A stretch of 64,000 nt of DNA from Citrobacter sp. Awk 4 (GCF_028069725.1 NZ_JANEWG010000016.1:24444-88443), one strand, 5' to 3'; numbered from the stretch's first letter, positions 1-9,727 are shown. A program made the numbers and translations. Notes: generated by a model from the sequence alone, not told the origin.

Positions 1-286
1 CAAAGCCGTAACGCCGGGTAATTTCGGCAATCACTTCAGGGTCAAGCCCGCGACCACCACGGTATTGGCTGTCGCTGATATTGCCAACGCCTGTCTGCGC
101 GTGGCTGGCGCGTAAACCTTCGCCTCCGGTGCCGGGTAGTGCGCCTGACTGACCGAATTCAATCGCGGCAATGGCCTGATCAACCGGTCCTCCCGGCGCA
201 ATCTGCACGATAAAAAAGTTGATGGTAATGATGGCCCAGAGCGTGGGGATCACCAGCAACAAGCGTCGAATCAGATAGGCGCCCAT
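1..286 (-). CDS. yejB: YejB, peptide ABC transporter permease (N-terminal part)
   Basis: Inner-membrane permease of the YejABEF peptide importer; the gene runs off the left edge, so only about the first 95 residues are present. The reverse-strand ATG at 286 directly follows the yejA stop codon, so the two are one operon. The visible N-terminus, [19 protein letters not shown], is the first membrane helix typical of DppB/OppB-type permeases, followed by a periplasmic stretch rich in Gly, Ser and Gln. Identity rests on this start and on the adjacent yejA. Confidence 0.9.
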   Translation of the reverse strand, partial: MGAYLIRRLLLVIPTLWAIITINFFIVQIAPGGPVDQAIAAIEFGQSGALPGTGGEGLRASHAQTGVGNISDSQYRGGRGLDPEVIAEITRRYGF

Positions 287-2101
287 TTATTCTCCTTGTC
301 GTCTGGCCGCCGGCAGTTTCGCGGCCTTATTGACGTCATACCACCAGGTGTCCAGCCCAATGGAGTAAATGGGACGGATGGCCGGATGGGAGAATTTGTC
401 CCACCAGGCCAGCCTGTCTTCCGCCATATACCACATGGGCAGCATGTAGTAATTCCATGTCAGCACCCGATCCAGCGCCCGTCCCAGCGGAACCAGTTTG
501 GTTTTATTACCCTGAGCGGCAATGATCTGCACAATCAGCTTATCAATCACCGGGCTCTGCACGCCGGGGGAGTTATAGCTTGAATCAATATACTCAGAGG
601 CCCAGGAGATTTGTAGATCGGAGCTGGGCCACGGCATGGCGCGCCACAGCCTCGGCATCATGTCGTAGTCGCGACTGCGCATGCGGTTGGTGAGCTGCGA
701 ATTGTCGACCTGGCGGATTGCCATCGTAATTCCCAGACGCTGCAGATTGTGCTGGAAGGGCAGAACCCACTGGTTGTTCCCCCCCGCCGGAAGCAGCAGT
801 TCAAACGTCAGCGGTTTACCCGTCGTACTGCTGATTCGCTGTTGTCCTTTGAGAATCCATCCCGCCTGAGTGAGCAGCTCTCCGGCTTTAAGCAAATTTT
901 CACGATTGTAGCCATCTCCACGCGACACCGGAGGATGGTAAATCTGGTTGAAAACCTCCGGCGGAAGATCGTTTTTCATCGGGGCGAGCAGGACTAACTC
1001 ATCCGCATCAGGATACTGGCTGGCGGCATACTCGGTATTCTGGAAATAGCTGCTTGTGCGGCTCCAGGAATTATAAAACAATGCCTTATTCATCCATTCA
1101 AAATCAAAGGCGAGGGTGATGGCTTCACGTACTCGCCTTTCCTGAAACACCGGGCGTTGAATGTTAAAAGCCAGCCAGCGCGTGTCCTGAGCGGACTCAT
1201 TTTTCTGTTCTTCTTTGACAATGTAATGATTGGCGAAGTTTTTACCGGTGTAACGGGTTGCCCAGTTTTTAGCATCGTTTTCCAGCCGCAGATCAAACGC
1301 TCCGGCTTTAAACGCTTCGAACGCCACATTGTCATCCAGGTAGTAGTCATAGCGAATGGTATCGAGATTCCAGCGTCCGCGGTTTACCGGCAGACTGGCC
1401 GCCCAGTAATCTTTAACCCGTGAATAGACAATGTACTGACCCATTTTCCACTGAGTGATGCGGTAGGGACCGCTGGCAAGCGGAGGGGAAGAGAGTGGGT
1501 CACTGAGCTTATGATTTTTCCAGAATTTTTCCGGCATGACGGGTAAAGAAAACAGACTGAGCATGTCTTCTTTGCCGGGTTTTGCGAGCTCAATGCGCAC
1601 GGTGAGGGGCGCTATGGCTTTAACGGTCGTTCCTTTGTAAACCAGGCGAAACTGCGGTACGCCTTCGGTCATAAATTTGTGGAAGGTGAATGCAACATCG
1701 CTGGCAGTGACCGGAGATCCATCATGAAAACGTGCGCGCGGGTTAATGGCGATTTCTACCCATGAATAATCATCCGCGTAGCGTGCTTTTTCGGCAATCA
1801 GCGGGTAGTAACTTCCGGGTTCGTCGTCAGAGGTGGTAAACAGAGTGTCATAGAGAGAGTCGGTGCGAACGCCGGGGTTTCCCCGCATGGAATAACGATT
1901 GAAGTTATCAAATGTGCCAATGGCAGAGAGCGTCATTTGACCGCCTTTTGGTGCGGCAGGATTCACATAATCAAAGTGTTCAAAGTTGATGGCGTATTTT
2001 GGTTCACCCAAAACGGCAAAGGCGTAACTTTCTTTGATGGCCTGAGCCTGAACACCGAAACTCAACAGGGCGACAAACAACATTATTACGCGAGTCATCA
2101 T
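287..2101 (-). CDS. yejA: YejA, periplasmic peptide-binding protein
   Basis: Solute-binding protein of the YejABEF ABC importer, which takes up oligopeptides (in E. coli, microcin C and related peptides). It has 604 residues, the E. coli YejA length. A Sec signal peptide covers about residues 1-21 (MMTRVIMLFVALLSF followed by GVQAQA). The rest is a family 5 (OppA-like) extracellular binding domain, including an FHDGSPVTASDVAFTF segment near 125-140 that is typical of the family. The stop abuts the yejB start, so translation is probably coupled. Very close to the enterobacterial orthologue throughout. Confidence 0.96.
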   Translation of the reverse strand: MMTRVIMLFVALLSFGVQAQAIKESYAFAVLGEPKYAINFEHFDYVNPAAPKGGQMTLSAIGTFDNFNRYSMRGNPGVRTDSLYDTLFTTSDDEPGSYYPLIAEKARYADDYSWVEIAINPRARFHDGSPVTASDVAFTFHKFMTEGVPQFRLVYKGTTVKAIAPLTVRIELAKPGKEDMLSLFSLPVMPEKFWKNHKLSDPLSSPPLASGPYRITQWKMGQYIVYSRVKDYWAASLPVNRGRWNLDTIRYDYYLDDNVAFEAFKAGAFDLRLENDAKNWATRYTGKNFANHYIVKEEQKNESAQDTRWLAFNIQRPVFQERRVREAITLAFDFEWMNKALFYNSWSRTSSYFQNTEYAASQYPDADELVLLAPMKNDLPPEVFNQIYHPPVSRGDGYNRENLLKAGELLTQAGWILKGQQRISSTTGKPLTFELLLPAGGNNQWVLPFQHNLQRLGITMAIRQVDNSQLTNRMRSRDYDMMPRLWRAMPWPSSDLQISWASEYIDSSYNSPGVQSPVIDKLIVQIIAAQGNKTKLVPLGRALDRVLTWNYYMLPMWYMAEDRLAWWDKFSHPAIRPIYSIGLDTWWYDVNKAAKLPAARRQGE

Positions 2102-2211
2102 TTAGGCGTGCTTTCCTCTTTTCAGCACCTGCCACTGCCCGGCAAGCGTCATGACTGAATAATAAGTGACGTAGTGCGCATTGTGAATCCATTCGACACA
2201 GCAGGTTACTG

Positions 2212-3768
2212 TTACCACCTGGGCGTATGGGAATTGGCAAGCCAGAGTAAGAAATCGTCTAGCGGTAAAGGCCGACTTATCCAGTATCCCTGGAGGAAAT
2301 TAACACCGTGGTCGCGTAGCCATTTTGCCTGTTCAGGGGTTTCAACGCCTTCTGCAACGGTAAGCATATTCAGACGCTTAGATAGCATCAGTACTGCATC
2401 CAGCACCGGAGAGGTGACGGTTTCCGTACCAATGGCATTGACGAAGCCCCGATCGATTTTCAGGTAGTCCAGCGTGAAACGTTCCAGATAAATCAGCGCG
2501 CTATGGCCTGTCCCGAAATCATCAATGGCAATTTCGAATCCTGCAGAATGCAGCCATTCAAACAGTTTCGTGGCTTCCTGGTGTTTGAGCATGTCGCGTT
2601 CAGTCATTTCCAGTACGATCTGAAAATGATGCGGCGGTAAGGATGCGTCCAGGTGGCGAATATCGTCTTTAAAGCTCTCGCTGTGCAGATGGTCCGGGGC
2701 AATATTGATGCCAAACTTCGTGCCGGCGGGGAGCACTTTTTGCAATGCAGGCGCGTCGCGGGCAATCAACTCGAACAGGTGCTGTGTCAGCGGCACAATC
2801 AGTTGTTGCGTTTCTGCATAATGGATGAAGACATCAGGCGGAATTTCACCGGCTGTTGGATGGCGCCAGCGTAAGAGTACTTCCAGACCGCTAATCTTCA
2901 AGGTTTTCGTCTCTACGACGGGTTGGTAAACCACATAAAACTGATTGCGCTTGATGGCCGTCAGAAGCTCTTTTCCGGGGCGCATCCGGATAGAGTTGAT
3001 GTAGTAGCAAAGCAATCCCGCAACGATTCCCCCCATACACCCAAGCATCAAGGCATACCACAAGTCGGTGTAGGTCCAGTTGTTCGCATACAGGCGAATT
3101 TTAAGAGGGACGCCTTCCACCGCGACCTCACGTATTGGCGTGTCCGTCAGCTCGTTTAATGTCATTAGACGGGTAGAAAACGTTGAGAGGACAGTATTAC
3201 CCACAATAACTGCGATTCCGTCAAAATCTTCCTGTCTGGAGGTGTACAACAGATAAGGCGTCAGATTGATATTGAGTGAGGTGAATACCCCGCTTTCCGG
3301 TAATAAAGGATTCTGGTACCAAATTGCTATTGCGGGTTTATCCGGCATCATCGGGGTGCCAGGCAATATGGCCATGTCGATTTTTTTTCGTGTGTCGAGG
3401 TCGGGCACCAGTTCTTTCAGCGCCATATCCATCGTCCCGGTGGCTGAGGAACAGAATGCTTTTTTATCTTTGATAAGCAAAAAGGCGCGCACGTTAAGGC
3501 TAAATGCCGCGCGGGAGGTCAGGTCAGCAGCGACTTGCTGACAGGTATTTAACGTCAGCGGCTGGAGCTGATCGGTGGTAGCTTTGAGGTCGGCAAAGTA
3601 GCCCACCAGGTAGTGTTGAACATCTGAAATTAGGGTGTCGTATTTGACTTCACGTTTGTGCCATGACATTAAAAACTGCAGACTAGTGATAAGCAATGTG
3701 ACAACAATCCCCGTCGCTACACAGGTGAGCAGGATTTTTCTACCGGACGAGGCGCTGCTTGTGAACAT
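2212..3768 (-). CDS. pdeN: PdeN (Rtn), membrane c-di-GMP phosphodiesterase with CSS sensor domain
   Basis: Degrades the second messenger cyclic di-GMP. The 518-residue protein has a membrane helix at about 14-34, a periplasmic CSS-motif domain (the Cys-Ser-Ser triplet is at 106-108), a second helix at about 240-258 and a cytoplasmic EAL domain to the end. Catalytic landmarks are present: EVL in GLEVLLRW, TERDM, IDDFGTG, LKIDRGF and AEGVE. This supports an active enzyme. In CSS-type PDEs the redox state of periplasmic cysteines controls activity through DsbA/DsbB; that is family knowledge. It stands alone between yejA and mepS. Confidence 0.95.
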   Translation of the reverse strand: MFTSSASSGRKILLTCVATGIVVTLLITSLQFLMSWHKREVKYDTLISDVQHYLVGYFADLKATTDQLQPLTLNTCQQVAADLTSRAAFSLNVRAFLLIKDKKAFCSSATGTMDMALKELVPDLDTRKKIDMAILPGTPMMPDKPAIAIWYQNPLLPESGVFTSLNINLTPYLLYTSRQEDFDGIAVIVGNTVLSTFSTRLMTLNELTDTPIREVAVEGVPLKIRLYANNWTYTDLWYALMLGCMGGIVAGLLCYYINSIRMRPGKELLTAIKRNQFYVVYQPVVETKTLKISGLEVLLRWRHPTAGEIPPDVFIHYAETQQLIVPLTQHLFELIARDAPALQKVLPAGTKFGINIAPDHLHSESFKDDIRHLDASLPPHHFQIVLEMTERDMLKHQEATKLFEWLHSAGFEIAIDDFGTGHSALIYLERFTLDYLKIDRGFVNAIGTETVTSPVLDAVLMLSKRLNMLTVAEGVETPEQAKWLRDHGVNFLQGYWISRPLPLDDFLLWLANSHTPRW

Positions 3769-3957
3769 ATTTCCTGGTTTACCCGATCATATCACTTAAG
3801 GTTAAACTGATTGATTTACAAGACTATAGCCTGGAACACCAGTCATAGTCATACTTTTCTGCTGGGTATTATTACCGCGAAAAAAAAAGCACTGCGTCTG
3901 CAGTGCTTCTTTATATGTCTCGTCAGGATAGCCAAGGGATAGCTTTCAAACGAACGG

Positions 3958-4527
3958 TTAACTGCGGCTCAGAACCCGGCGCGCTTCGTTGTAACGCTTT
4001 TTCCAGTAAGGCTCGTTCATACTGGAGATTATCACGCCACTGCTGGTTGAAGCATGAACAAACTGGTTGTTGCCGATGTAAATACCGACATGACGACCTG
4101 TCGAACCTGCCCGGAACAGCACCAGATCGCCGGTGCGCAGATTGCTGCGCGAAACGGATTTGCCCGTTTCCTGTTGCTCGTAGGTTGAGCGTGGAAGCTC
4201 TAAACCAAATTGTTCACGGAATGTACGTTGTACAAAGCTGGAACAATCAATCCCTTTTTTGGTGCTGCCGCCAAGGCGGTAACGCACACCTTTCCAGTCA
4301 GCATACTGATCCATAATCCGCGATTTCACATCGAGGTTACGAACCATATTTTCAAATTCATCCTGAGAGGCTTGCAGTGAAGAGTTTTCTCCATTACCCA
4401 CAGCATGCGTCTCAGAATGCATATTCTTCGCGGTGTTCGTTGTCGTACATGCAGAAAGCAGAATTGCCACTGCTATCGCAGGAATTCCCCGCAATATATA
4501 TCTCAAAATCGGTTGAGATCTGACCAT
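3958..4527 (-). CDS. mepS: MepS (Spr), murein DD-endopeptidase lipoprotein
   Basis: Outer-membrane lipoprotein that cuts D-Ala-mDAP cross-links so that new murein can be inserted. The 189-residue precursor has a lipoprotein signal peptide ending in the lipobox LSAC (acylated Cys27), a short linker, and an NlpC/P60 domain from about residue 65. The catalytic triad is visible: Cys95 in DCSSF, His146 in RHVGIYIG and His158 in FVHAS. In E. coli MepS is degraded by NlpI-Prc. A perfect 16-bp palindrome and a longer hairpin lie just upstream and may affect expression. Confidence 0.97.
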   Translation of the reverse strand: MVRSQPILRYILRGIPAIAVAILLSACTTTNTAKNMHSETHAVGNGENSSLQASQDEFENMVRNLDVKSRIMDQYADWKGVRYRLGGSTKKGIDCSSFVQRTFREQFGLELPRSTYEQQETGKSVSRSNLRTGDLVLFRAGSTGRHVGIYIGNNQFVHASTSSGVIISSMNEPYWKKRYNEARRVLSRS

Positions 4528-4944
4528 TTTGTTTGTTTTCCCTTGAAGTCCTTAACGATAAATATCGTTATAAAAAATGCCAAACGTGACGAGACTAATT
4601 ACCTACGCATGATGAGACAATTCCTTAAGGTCAAAATTGTGGTGGAACGCACAATTTTATTCATAAAGAGAATAATGACCAGGCGAGGCAAAACGAGTTC
4701 GAGATTACCCGATCACTCCTGCTATTGCGAGCGATTTTACGTGATTTTTTATAAGAAAAAGTGATACAGAAAGTGAAGAATCGGCATTGAACAAATTAAG
4801 TACAGCCGGGGTAAAAAATAGGCAATTAATTAATTTTTAACGGGAATGTGATGACCCGTTGAGTGATAGTTTCAGTGATGAATTATCCAGATTCACTCTC
4901 AGGAGATAAGAACAATCCCTGATGTCGATGTTAATTACTGTGAG
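4528..4944. other. 417-bp AT-rich intergenic region between mepS and lpxT
   Basis: No credible gene was found on either strand. The region is AT-rich and should hold the mepS promoter, which reads leftward. Two symmetric elements stand out: a perfect 16-bp palindrome at 4554-4569 (AACGATA, AA, TATCGTT), about 27 bp before the mepS start, and a hairpin at 4633-4658 with 9-bp arms AAAATTGTG and CACAATTTT around an 8-nt loop. The stretch 4700-4940 shows only short stop-rich frames. Confidence 0.6.
4554..4569. promoter_or_regulatory. Perfect palindrome upstream of mepS
   Basis: AACGATA and TATCGTT flank a central AA, giving a 16-bp perfect dyad 27 bp before the mepS start codon. It would lie in the leader or near the promoter. 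It could bind a dimeric regulator or form a small RNA hairpin; no known regulator motif was recognised. Confidence 0.45.
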
Positions 4945-5661
4945 TTATTTGTTTAAAATTTGTTTGTTTTCGCCGGGGAGGTAGTGATCAAATAAGTAAA
5001 TAACACGATCACTTAAAGGCGTCATTAACCACCAGGGTAATCCAATCAGTACCACCGTTAGCGAACCCACGACGATATCCGTCAGCCAGTGGGCTCCAAT
5101 CATCACGCGGGGAAACGCAAAAACCACAAATATAATAAGGGCGGTAATGCCTGCGATTTTTCCGAAATATCGCATCATGAATGCGGAAAAAATAAGCAGC
5201 ATCATTCCATGATCGCCGGGAAAACTGTCTCTGGAGGCATCCTTGGTGGGAATATGCAACAGTTCGCTTACACGATAGATATTATCAAACGTGAGCGTCG
5301 GACTGGCGCGTGTAACAGGAATCAGCGCCTGGCCCAGTTGATTTAGCACGACGGCGGTCAACAGCATTACCAGGCCCATAATGACAATATGTCGACGGCC
5401 CGCTGGTGCCTCTTTTAGCCAAAAGTGCAACATCAGACACCCCATCGCCAGCAGCGAACAGGCGTCAAACGCCCGATTATTGGTAATGGCGACCGCCCAC
5501 AGGAATGCACGGTTTTCACCCAGTATGTGGTTGAAAAAACGAAAGACCTCGACGTCGAGGAAGGCCCAGAACCCGTGATTTTCAGGCAGATACCATGACA
5601 AAAACAACGCCAGTCCAGCGAGATTCAGCAGGAATATGAGGGGATACCGGGTTTTCATCAT
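4945..5661 (-). CDS. lpxT: LpxT, lipid A 1-diphosphate synthase
   Basis: Inner-membrane PAP2-family phosphotransferase that moves a phosphate from undecaprenyl pyrophosphate to the 1-phosphate of lipid A on the periplasmic face. The 238-residue protein has about six hydrophobic helices. PAP2 motifs are present: KDASRDSFPGDHG (about 140-152, including His151) and RVMIGAHWLTDIVVG (about 185-199, His191 and Asp195). Length matches E. coli LpxT (237). A second ATG directly follows the first, so the exact start is uncertain by one codon. Confidence 0.95.
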   Translation of the reverse strand: MMKTRYPLIFLLNLAGLALFLSWYLPENHGFWAFLDVEVFRFFNHILGENRAFLWAVAITNNRAFDACSLLAMGCLMLHFWLKEAPAGRRHIVIMGLVMLLTAVVLNQLGQALIPVTRASPTLTFDNIYRVSELLHIPTKDASRDSFPGDHGMMLLIFSAFMMRYFGKIAGITALIIFVVFAFPRVMIGAHWLTDIVVGSLTVVLIGLPWWLMTPLSDRVIYLFDHYLPGENKQILNK

Positions 5662-5692
5662 CGTTTCGTCGTTTAAAAAATCGGAAGCAACC

Positions 5693-6679
5693 TTACGTGT
5701 TTTCGGCTAAACGAAGCTTCAACAATGCTGTCTGTAGCGCATTCCAGTCGGTATCCGAGTTAGTGATAAGTTCGATGCGACTGTCTGGCGGCGCGACATT
5801 TTGTGTCTCAATGTGCAGATCATCCCCCTGGCGGTTAATGCGCACTAATCCCTCTTTTATACGCATTACGCCTTTGACGCGCGCAACAGGCGCCAGGCGA
5901 GCCCATTCCAGCAGGCCAATGGTGTCGAATACGGTTTCCGCATCGAAAATCCAGCCGCAGGCCTGGTAACCCTGACCGCTGTTCAGGCTACGGCGCCAGC
6001 GTTGTTGCGCCGGTAAACTCAGCGCCGCAAGCCCCTTTTTGTCAGCGTGCTGGTGTGTGTGCGCGGCACTGGAGGGCAGTTCTGCCAGGTTTTGCCGGGG
6101 TAAGTCCAGCCAATGGCCCTCTACTTTCCCCTGTTCGGTATGGATCAACTGACGATGACCGCCATAGTGTTGCCACCAGGTGTGCAGCGCAGCCTGACTT
6201 TCGGGCGTGGCGCGATCGGACTTATTCGCCACAATGATATCGGCGGCCGCCAGTTGATCGCGAAAGTTCTCGTTGGCCACGCTTTTTTCATCCAGTAAAA
6301 GACGCGGATCAAGGACACAAAGCGTGGCGCGAAGATCGATCCACGGTTCATAAACAGGGGCGGTGAGCAGATCCAGAATCTGTTTGGGATGTCCAAGCCC
6401 TGTGGGTTCAATCAGTAATCTGTCGGGTTTACCCTGACGCAGAAGGGTATTCAACCCGACCTGCATTGGCAGACCGTTAACACAACACATGCAACCACCC
6501 GGGATCTCTTTTAACAGCGCGCCGCTGTCGGCGAGCAAGGCGCCGTCGATACCGACTTCGCCAAACTCATTGACCAGCACAGCCCATTTTTCCGCCGGGT
6601 CTTTATTCGCTAAGAGATGAAGAATGGAAGTGGTTTTTCCGCTACCGAGAAAACCGATAATGAGGTTGGTTTTGGTCAC
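5693..6679 (-). CDS. yeiR: YeiR, zinc-binding COG0523/CobW-type GTPase
   Basis: A GTPase of the COG0523 metallochaperone group; E. coli YeiR binds zinc and is Zn-responsive. Visible motifs are the P-loop GFLGSGKTT (residues 9-17), the metal-binding CMCC (63-66), and the G4 motif ANKSD near 156-160. The C-terminal CobW domain covers about 220-320. The chosen start is a GTG at 6679 preceded by GGAGTAGAT, which gives 328 residues as in E. coli; an in-frame ATG nine codons upstream would add residues absent from orthologues. Its client protein is not evident from the neighbours. Confidence 0.93.
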   Translation of the reverse strand: MTKTNLIIGFLGSGKTTSILHLLANKDPAEKWAVLVNEFGEVGIDGALLADSGALLKEIPGGCMCCVNGLPMQVGLNTLLRQGKPDRLLIEPTGLGHPKQILDLLTAPVYEPWIDLRATLCVLDPRLLLDEKSVANENFRDQLAAADIIVANKSDRATPESQAALHTWWQHYGGHRQLIHTEQGKVEGHWLDLPRQNLAELPSSAAHTHQHADKKGLAALSLPAQQRWRRSLNSGQGYQACGWIFDAETVFDTIGLLEWARLAPVARVKGVMRIKEGLVRINRQGDDLHIETQNVAPPDSRIELITNSDTDWNALQTALLKLRLAENT

Positions 6680-6799
6680 ATCTACTCCAGAATGAATCGA
6701 TACCATAACGGTTTCCCGTCATCCTGGCGAAAAAAAGAGAAAAAGAGAAGAGGGGGAGCGGATGAAGAAACTCATCACCCGCGTTAATGGCAGAAATTG

Positions 6800-8266
6800 T
6801 TAATTTTTTAACGTATCGATGACGGCCTGATGCGCGCCTTGTTGCACAATACGTTGCCAGGCGTGTTCAATCGCCTGCACAAATAGCGGGTTTTCCACGA
6901 GGTCGGCCGCGAAAATTTCATGCAATGAAAGCAAAGCAGACACTCTTTGTGTCTCGTGACTGTTTTCAACAAGAGCGCGGATCTTTTCGCTTATTGGGTC
7001 GCGAACCTCAATTGGCGCTCCTGCATCATCCACCCCGCTGACATAACGCATCCAGCCAGCGATGCCCAGCGCCAGTAACGGCCAGTCACTTTGATGCGCC
7101 AAATGCACGCGAATGCCTTCCAGCATCCGCTGCGGCAACTTTTGGCTGCCGTCCATCGCAATTTGCCAGGTCTTGTGTTTCAGCGCCGGGTTAGCAAAGC
7201 GTTCGAGCAGGCTGTCGGCATACTGCGCAAGATCAACATTTGTGATGCGCAGTGTCGGTGCCTGCTCTTCTATCATCAAACGGTATGCTGCCTCGCGAAA
7301 TGCGCTGTCCTGCATGCAGTCGCTAATGTGCCGAAACCCTGCCAGATAACCGAGATAGGCCAGAAACGAGTGGCTGCCATTCAGCATGCGTAATTTCATC
7401 TGTTCCCACGGCAACACATCCGTCACCATCTGCACGCCAGCGGCTTCCCACTGCGGGCGACCGGCGACAAAGTTATCTTCGATTACCCACTGAATGAAGG
7501 GCTCACAACTGATCGCGCAGGGATCCGGCACCCCCAGTTCGTCGGTAATTTCGCCCAGAGATTCGGGGGTGGCGGCAGGCACAATTCTGTCCACCATCGT
7601 GCCGGGAAAACTGACTTGTTCCGCAATCCATTTTGCAAGTTCAGCAGAACGTTTTGCCGCCATGCCCAGCACGGCGTTTTTCACGACATGGCCGTTGTCC
7701 GGGATGTTATCGCACGAAAGCACGGTAAAGGGCTTTAGCCCGCGTTCACGTCTGCGATGCAGGGCTTCAACGAGAATACCCGGTGCCGAGTGGGGTTCGG
7801 ACGGGTTCTGCATATCGTGGAGGATTCGGGTGTTTGTCTCGTCAAGAGAGCCGGTCGCCGGATCGATGCAGTAACCTTTTTCGGTGATCGTCAGTGAAAC
7901 AATCGCCACCTGCGGCTCACAAAATTTTTCGATAATCGCGGCGAGTGAATCCAGTTTTGCGTTCAGACACTCATTAACGGCACCGATAATAATGGCCTGG
8001 TTGCCGTGTGCGCCTTTCTCCAGCACGGTATAGAGGTGATCTTGCGCGCGCAGGTCGCTCATCAGTTGATCGCCGCTAAACAGGCTTACCTCACAAATAC
8101 CCCAGTCTCCGCCGTGTGAATTCAGAACCCTGTCCGTCAGTAACGCCTGGTGGGCACGGTGAAAAGCGCCAAAGCCCAAATGGACGATCCGCGTTTGCAA
8201 CTGTCGGCGGTCGTATTGCGGCAACTGCACATTTTCCGGAAGTCGGACGGAAGCAATAGTATTCAT
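6800..8266 (-). CDS. yeiQ: YeiQ, mannitol dehydrogenase-family oxidoreductase (fructuronate reductase-like)
   Basis: NAD-dependent polyol/hexuronate dehydrogenase of the long-chain mannitol dehydrogenase family, the family of UxuB and UxaB. It has 488 residues with the chosen ATG at 8266, the E. coli YeiQ length; the start three codons upstream is disfavoured. An N-terminal Rossmann segment HLGFGAFHRAHQ (about 32-43) and the catalytic-domain motif LRMLNGSHSFLAYLGYL are present. It is divergent from uxuA across a 204-bp operator region, which suggests work in the mannonate/fructuronate branch. The exact substrate is not shown by sequence. Confidence 0.92.
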   Translation of the reverse strand: MNTIASVRLPENVQLPQYDRRQLQTRIVHLGFGAFHRAHQALLTDRVLNSHGGDWGICEVSLFSGDQLMSDLRAQDHLYTVLEKGAHGNQAIIIGAVNECLNAKLDSLAAIIEKFCEPQVAIVSLTITEKGYCIDPATGSLDETNTRILHDMQNPSEPHSAPGILVEALHRRRERGLKPFTVLSCDNIPDNGHVVKNAVLGMAAKRSAELAKWIAEQVSFPGTMVDRIVPAATPESLGEITDELGVPDPCAISCEPFIQWVIEDNFVAGRPQWEAAGVQMVTDVLPWEQMKLRMLNGSHSFLAYLGYLAGFRHISDCMQDSAFREAAYRLMIEEQAPTLRITNVDLAQYADSLLERFANPALKHKTWQIAMDGSQKLPQRMLEGIRVHLAHQSDWPLLALGIAGWMRYVSGVDDAGAPIEVRDPISEKIRALVENSHETQRVSALLSLHEIFAADLVENPLFVQAIEHAWQRIVQQGAHQAVIDTLKN

Positions 8267-8470
8267 TAAGCACACACCTGATTAACCATAAATTAACAAT
8301 GGCAGTGTAAAGTTATATGACAACAAATTAAATTGGTATGCCGTATTTGTCCGTAGAATGTGAGCTGGATCAATCAATGATAGGGGTTGCATTGATCATT
8401 GGTGAGATGCATGTATGGTAGTCGTCATTCTGGTAAATTAATTTGGTATAACAACTTGTGAGGTGAAGCA
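8267..8470. promoter_or_regulatory. Divergent yeiQ/uxuA control region
   Basis: This 204-bp spacer holds two near-copies of the UxuR/ExuR operator core TTGGTATACCAA: TTGGTATGCCGT at 8333-8344 and TTGGTATAACAA at 8443-8454, the second just upstream of the uxuA ribosome-binding site GAGGTGA. Between them are a CRP-like site at 8359-8374 (TGTGA, six bases, TCAAT) and an inverted repeat at 8372-8395 with arms ATCAATG and CATTGAT. The layout fits hexuronate control with catabolite input, but this is motif matching by eye. Confidence 0.6.
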
Positions 8471-9661
8471 ATGGAACAAACCTGGCGTTGGTACGGGCCT
8501 AACGATCCGGTATCTCTTGATGATGTGCGTCAGGCTGGCGCAACGGGTGTTGTGACCGCATTGCACCACATTCCGAATGGTGAAGTGTGGCCAGTCGAAG
8601 AAATTCAAAAGCGTCAGGCGATTCTGGCGGAGAAAGGATTGACCTGGTCTGTGGTGGAAAGTATTCCGGTGCACGAAGATATCAAAACCCGCTCCGGGCA
8701 GTACCAGACGTGGATTGCAAACTATCAGCAGAGTATCCGTAATCTGGCGACATGCGGGATTGATACCGTGTGCTACAACTTCATGCCGATCCTCGACTGG
8801 ACGCGTACTGACCTTGAGTATCAGTTGCCAGATGGCTCTAAAGCGCTGCGCTTCGATCAGATCGCTTTTGCTGCGTTTGAACTGCACATTCTGAAACGTG
8901 AAGGTGCGTTGGCCGATTATACAGAAGAAGAGCAGCGTCAGGCGCTGGCGTACTTCAATGCCATGACCGCAGCCGATGTTGAGAAGCTGACGCGTAATAT
9001 TATCGCCGGTTTACCGGGCGCTGAAGAAGGCTACACGCTGGACCAGTTCCGCGCACGCCTGGCGGAATATGATGGCATCAGCAAAGACGATCTGCGTGAC
9101 AATATGGCGGTATTCCTGCGCGCAATCGTACCGGTTGCGGAAGAGGCTGGTGTGCGCCTGGCGGTGCATCCGGACGATCCGCCGCGCCCGATCCTGGGTT
9201 TGCCGCGTATCGTGTCTACCATTGAAGACATGCAGTGGTTGAAAGAGACTGTTGACAGCATTCACAACGGCTTTACGATGTGCACCGGCTCTTACGGTGT
9301 GCGTGCTGACAACGACCTGGTGAAAATGATTGAAACCTTCGGCGATCGTATTCATTTTACCCACCTGCGCTCCACGTGCCGCGAAGAGAATCCGAAAACC
9401 TTCCATGAAGGCGCGCACCTGCAGGGTGATGTCGATATGGTGGCCGTGGTCGCGGCGATCCTGACGGAAGAACAGCGTCGTAAGAAAGCGGGCGATCTGC
9501 GTCCCATTCCGATGCGCCCGGATCATGGGCATCAGATGCTTGACGATCTGCACAAGAAAACCAACCCGGGTTATTCCGCGATTGGCCGTCTGAAAGGGCT
9601 GGCTGAGGTTCGCGGGGTTGAGCTGGCGTTGAAACAAACGCAATTCCGCGATCTGCTGTAA
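8471..9661 (+). CDS. uxuA: UxuA, D-mannonate dehydratase
   Basis: Converts D-mannonate to 2-keto-3-deoxygluconate in glucuronate catabolism. At 396 residues it matches UxuA (394 in E. coli). It begins [20 protein letters not shown], the typical UxuA start, and carries [12 protein letters not shown], the RIHFTHLRS segment and the metal/substrate-binding [10 protein letters not shown] near 350. In E. coli K-12 uxuA is with uxuB and uxuR far from this position, so its place between yeiQ and yeiP is unlike that genome. A ribosome-binding site GAGGTGA precedes the ATG. A bidirectional terminator follows. Confidence 0.93.
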   Translation: MEQTWRWYGPNDPVSLDDVRQAGATGVVTALHHIPNGEVWPVEEIQKRQAILAEKGLTWSVVESIPVHEDIKTRSGQYQTWIANYQQSIRNLATCGIDTVCYNFMPILDWTRTDLEYQLPDGSKALRFDQIAFAAFELHILKREGALADYTEEEQRQALAYFNAMTAADVEKLTRNIIAGLPGAEEGYTLDQFRARLAEYDGISKDDLRDNMAVFLRAIVPVAEEAGVRLAVHPDDPPRPILGLPRIVSTIEDMQWLKETVDSIHNGFTMCTGSYGVRADNDLVKMIETFGDRIHFTHLRSTCREENPKTFHEGAHLQGDVDMVAVVAAILTEEQRRKKAGDLRPIPMRPDHGHQMLDDLHKKTNPGYSAIGRLKGLAEVRGVELALKQTQFRDLL

Positions 9662-9670
9662 ATCAATAAT

Positions 9671-9707
9671 AAAAAAGGGACGGTGCTGAATGCGCCGTCC
9701 CTTTTTT
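9671..9707. terminator. Bidirectional terminator between uxuA and yeiP
   Basis: A GC-rich stem (GGGACGG with CCGTCCC) is flanked by six A on the left and six T on the right. It can end both convergent transcripts. Confidence 0.88.
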
Positions 9708-9727
9708 GCATTTATGGTGCTGCTGAC

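Noticed and set aside
9011..9643. 210-codon open frame antisense to uxuA
   Set aside because: It lies wholly within uxuA, has no good ribosome-binding site, and its composition is typical of a shadow frame.
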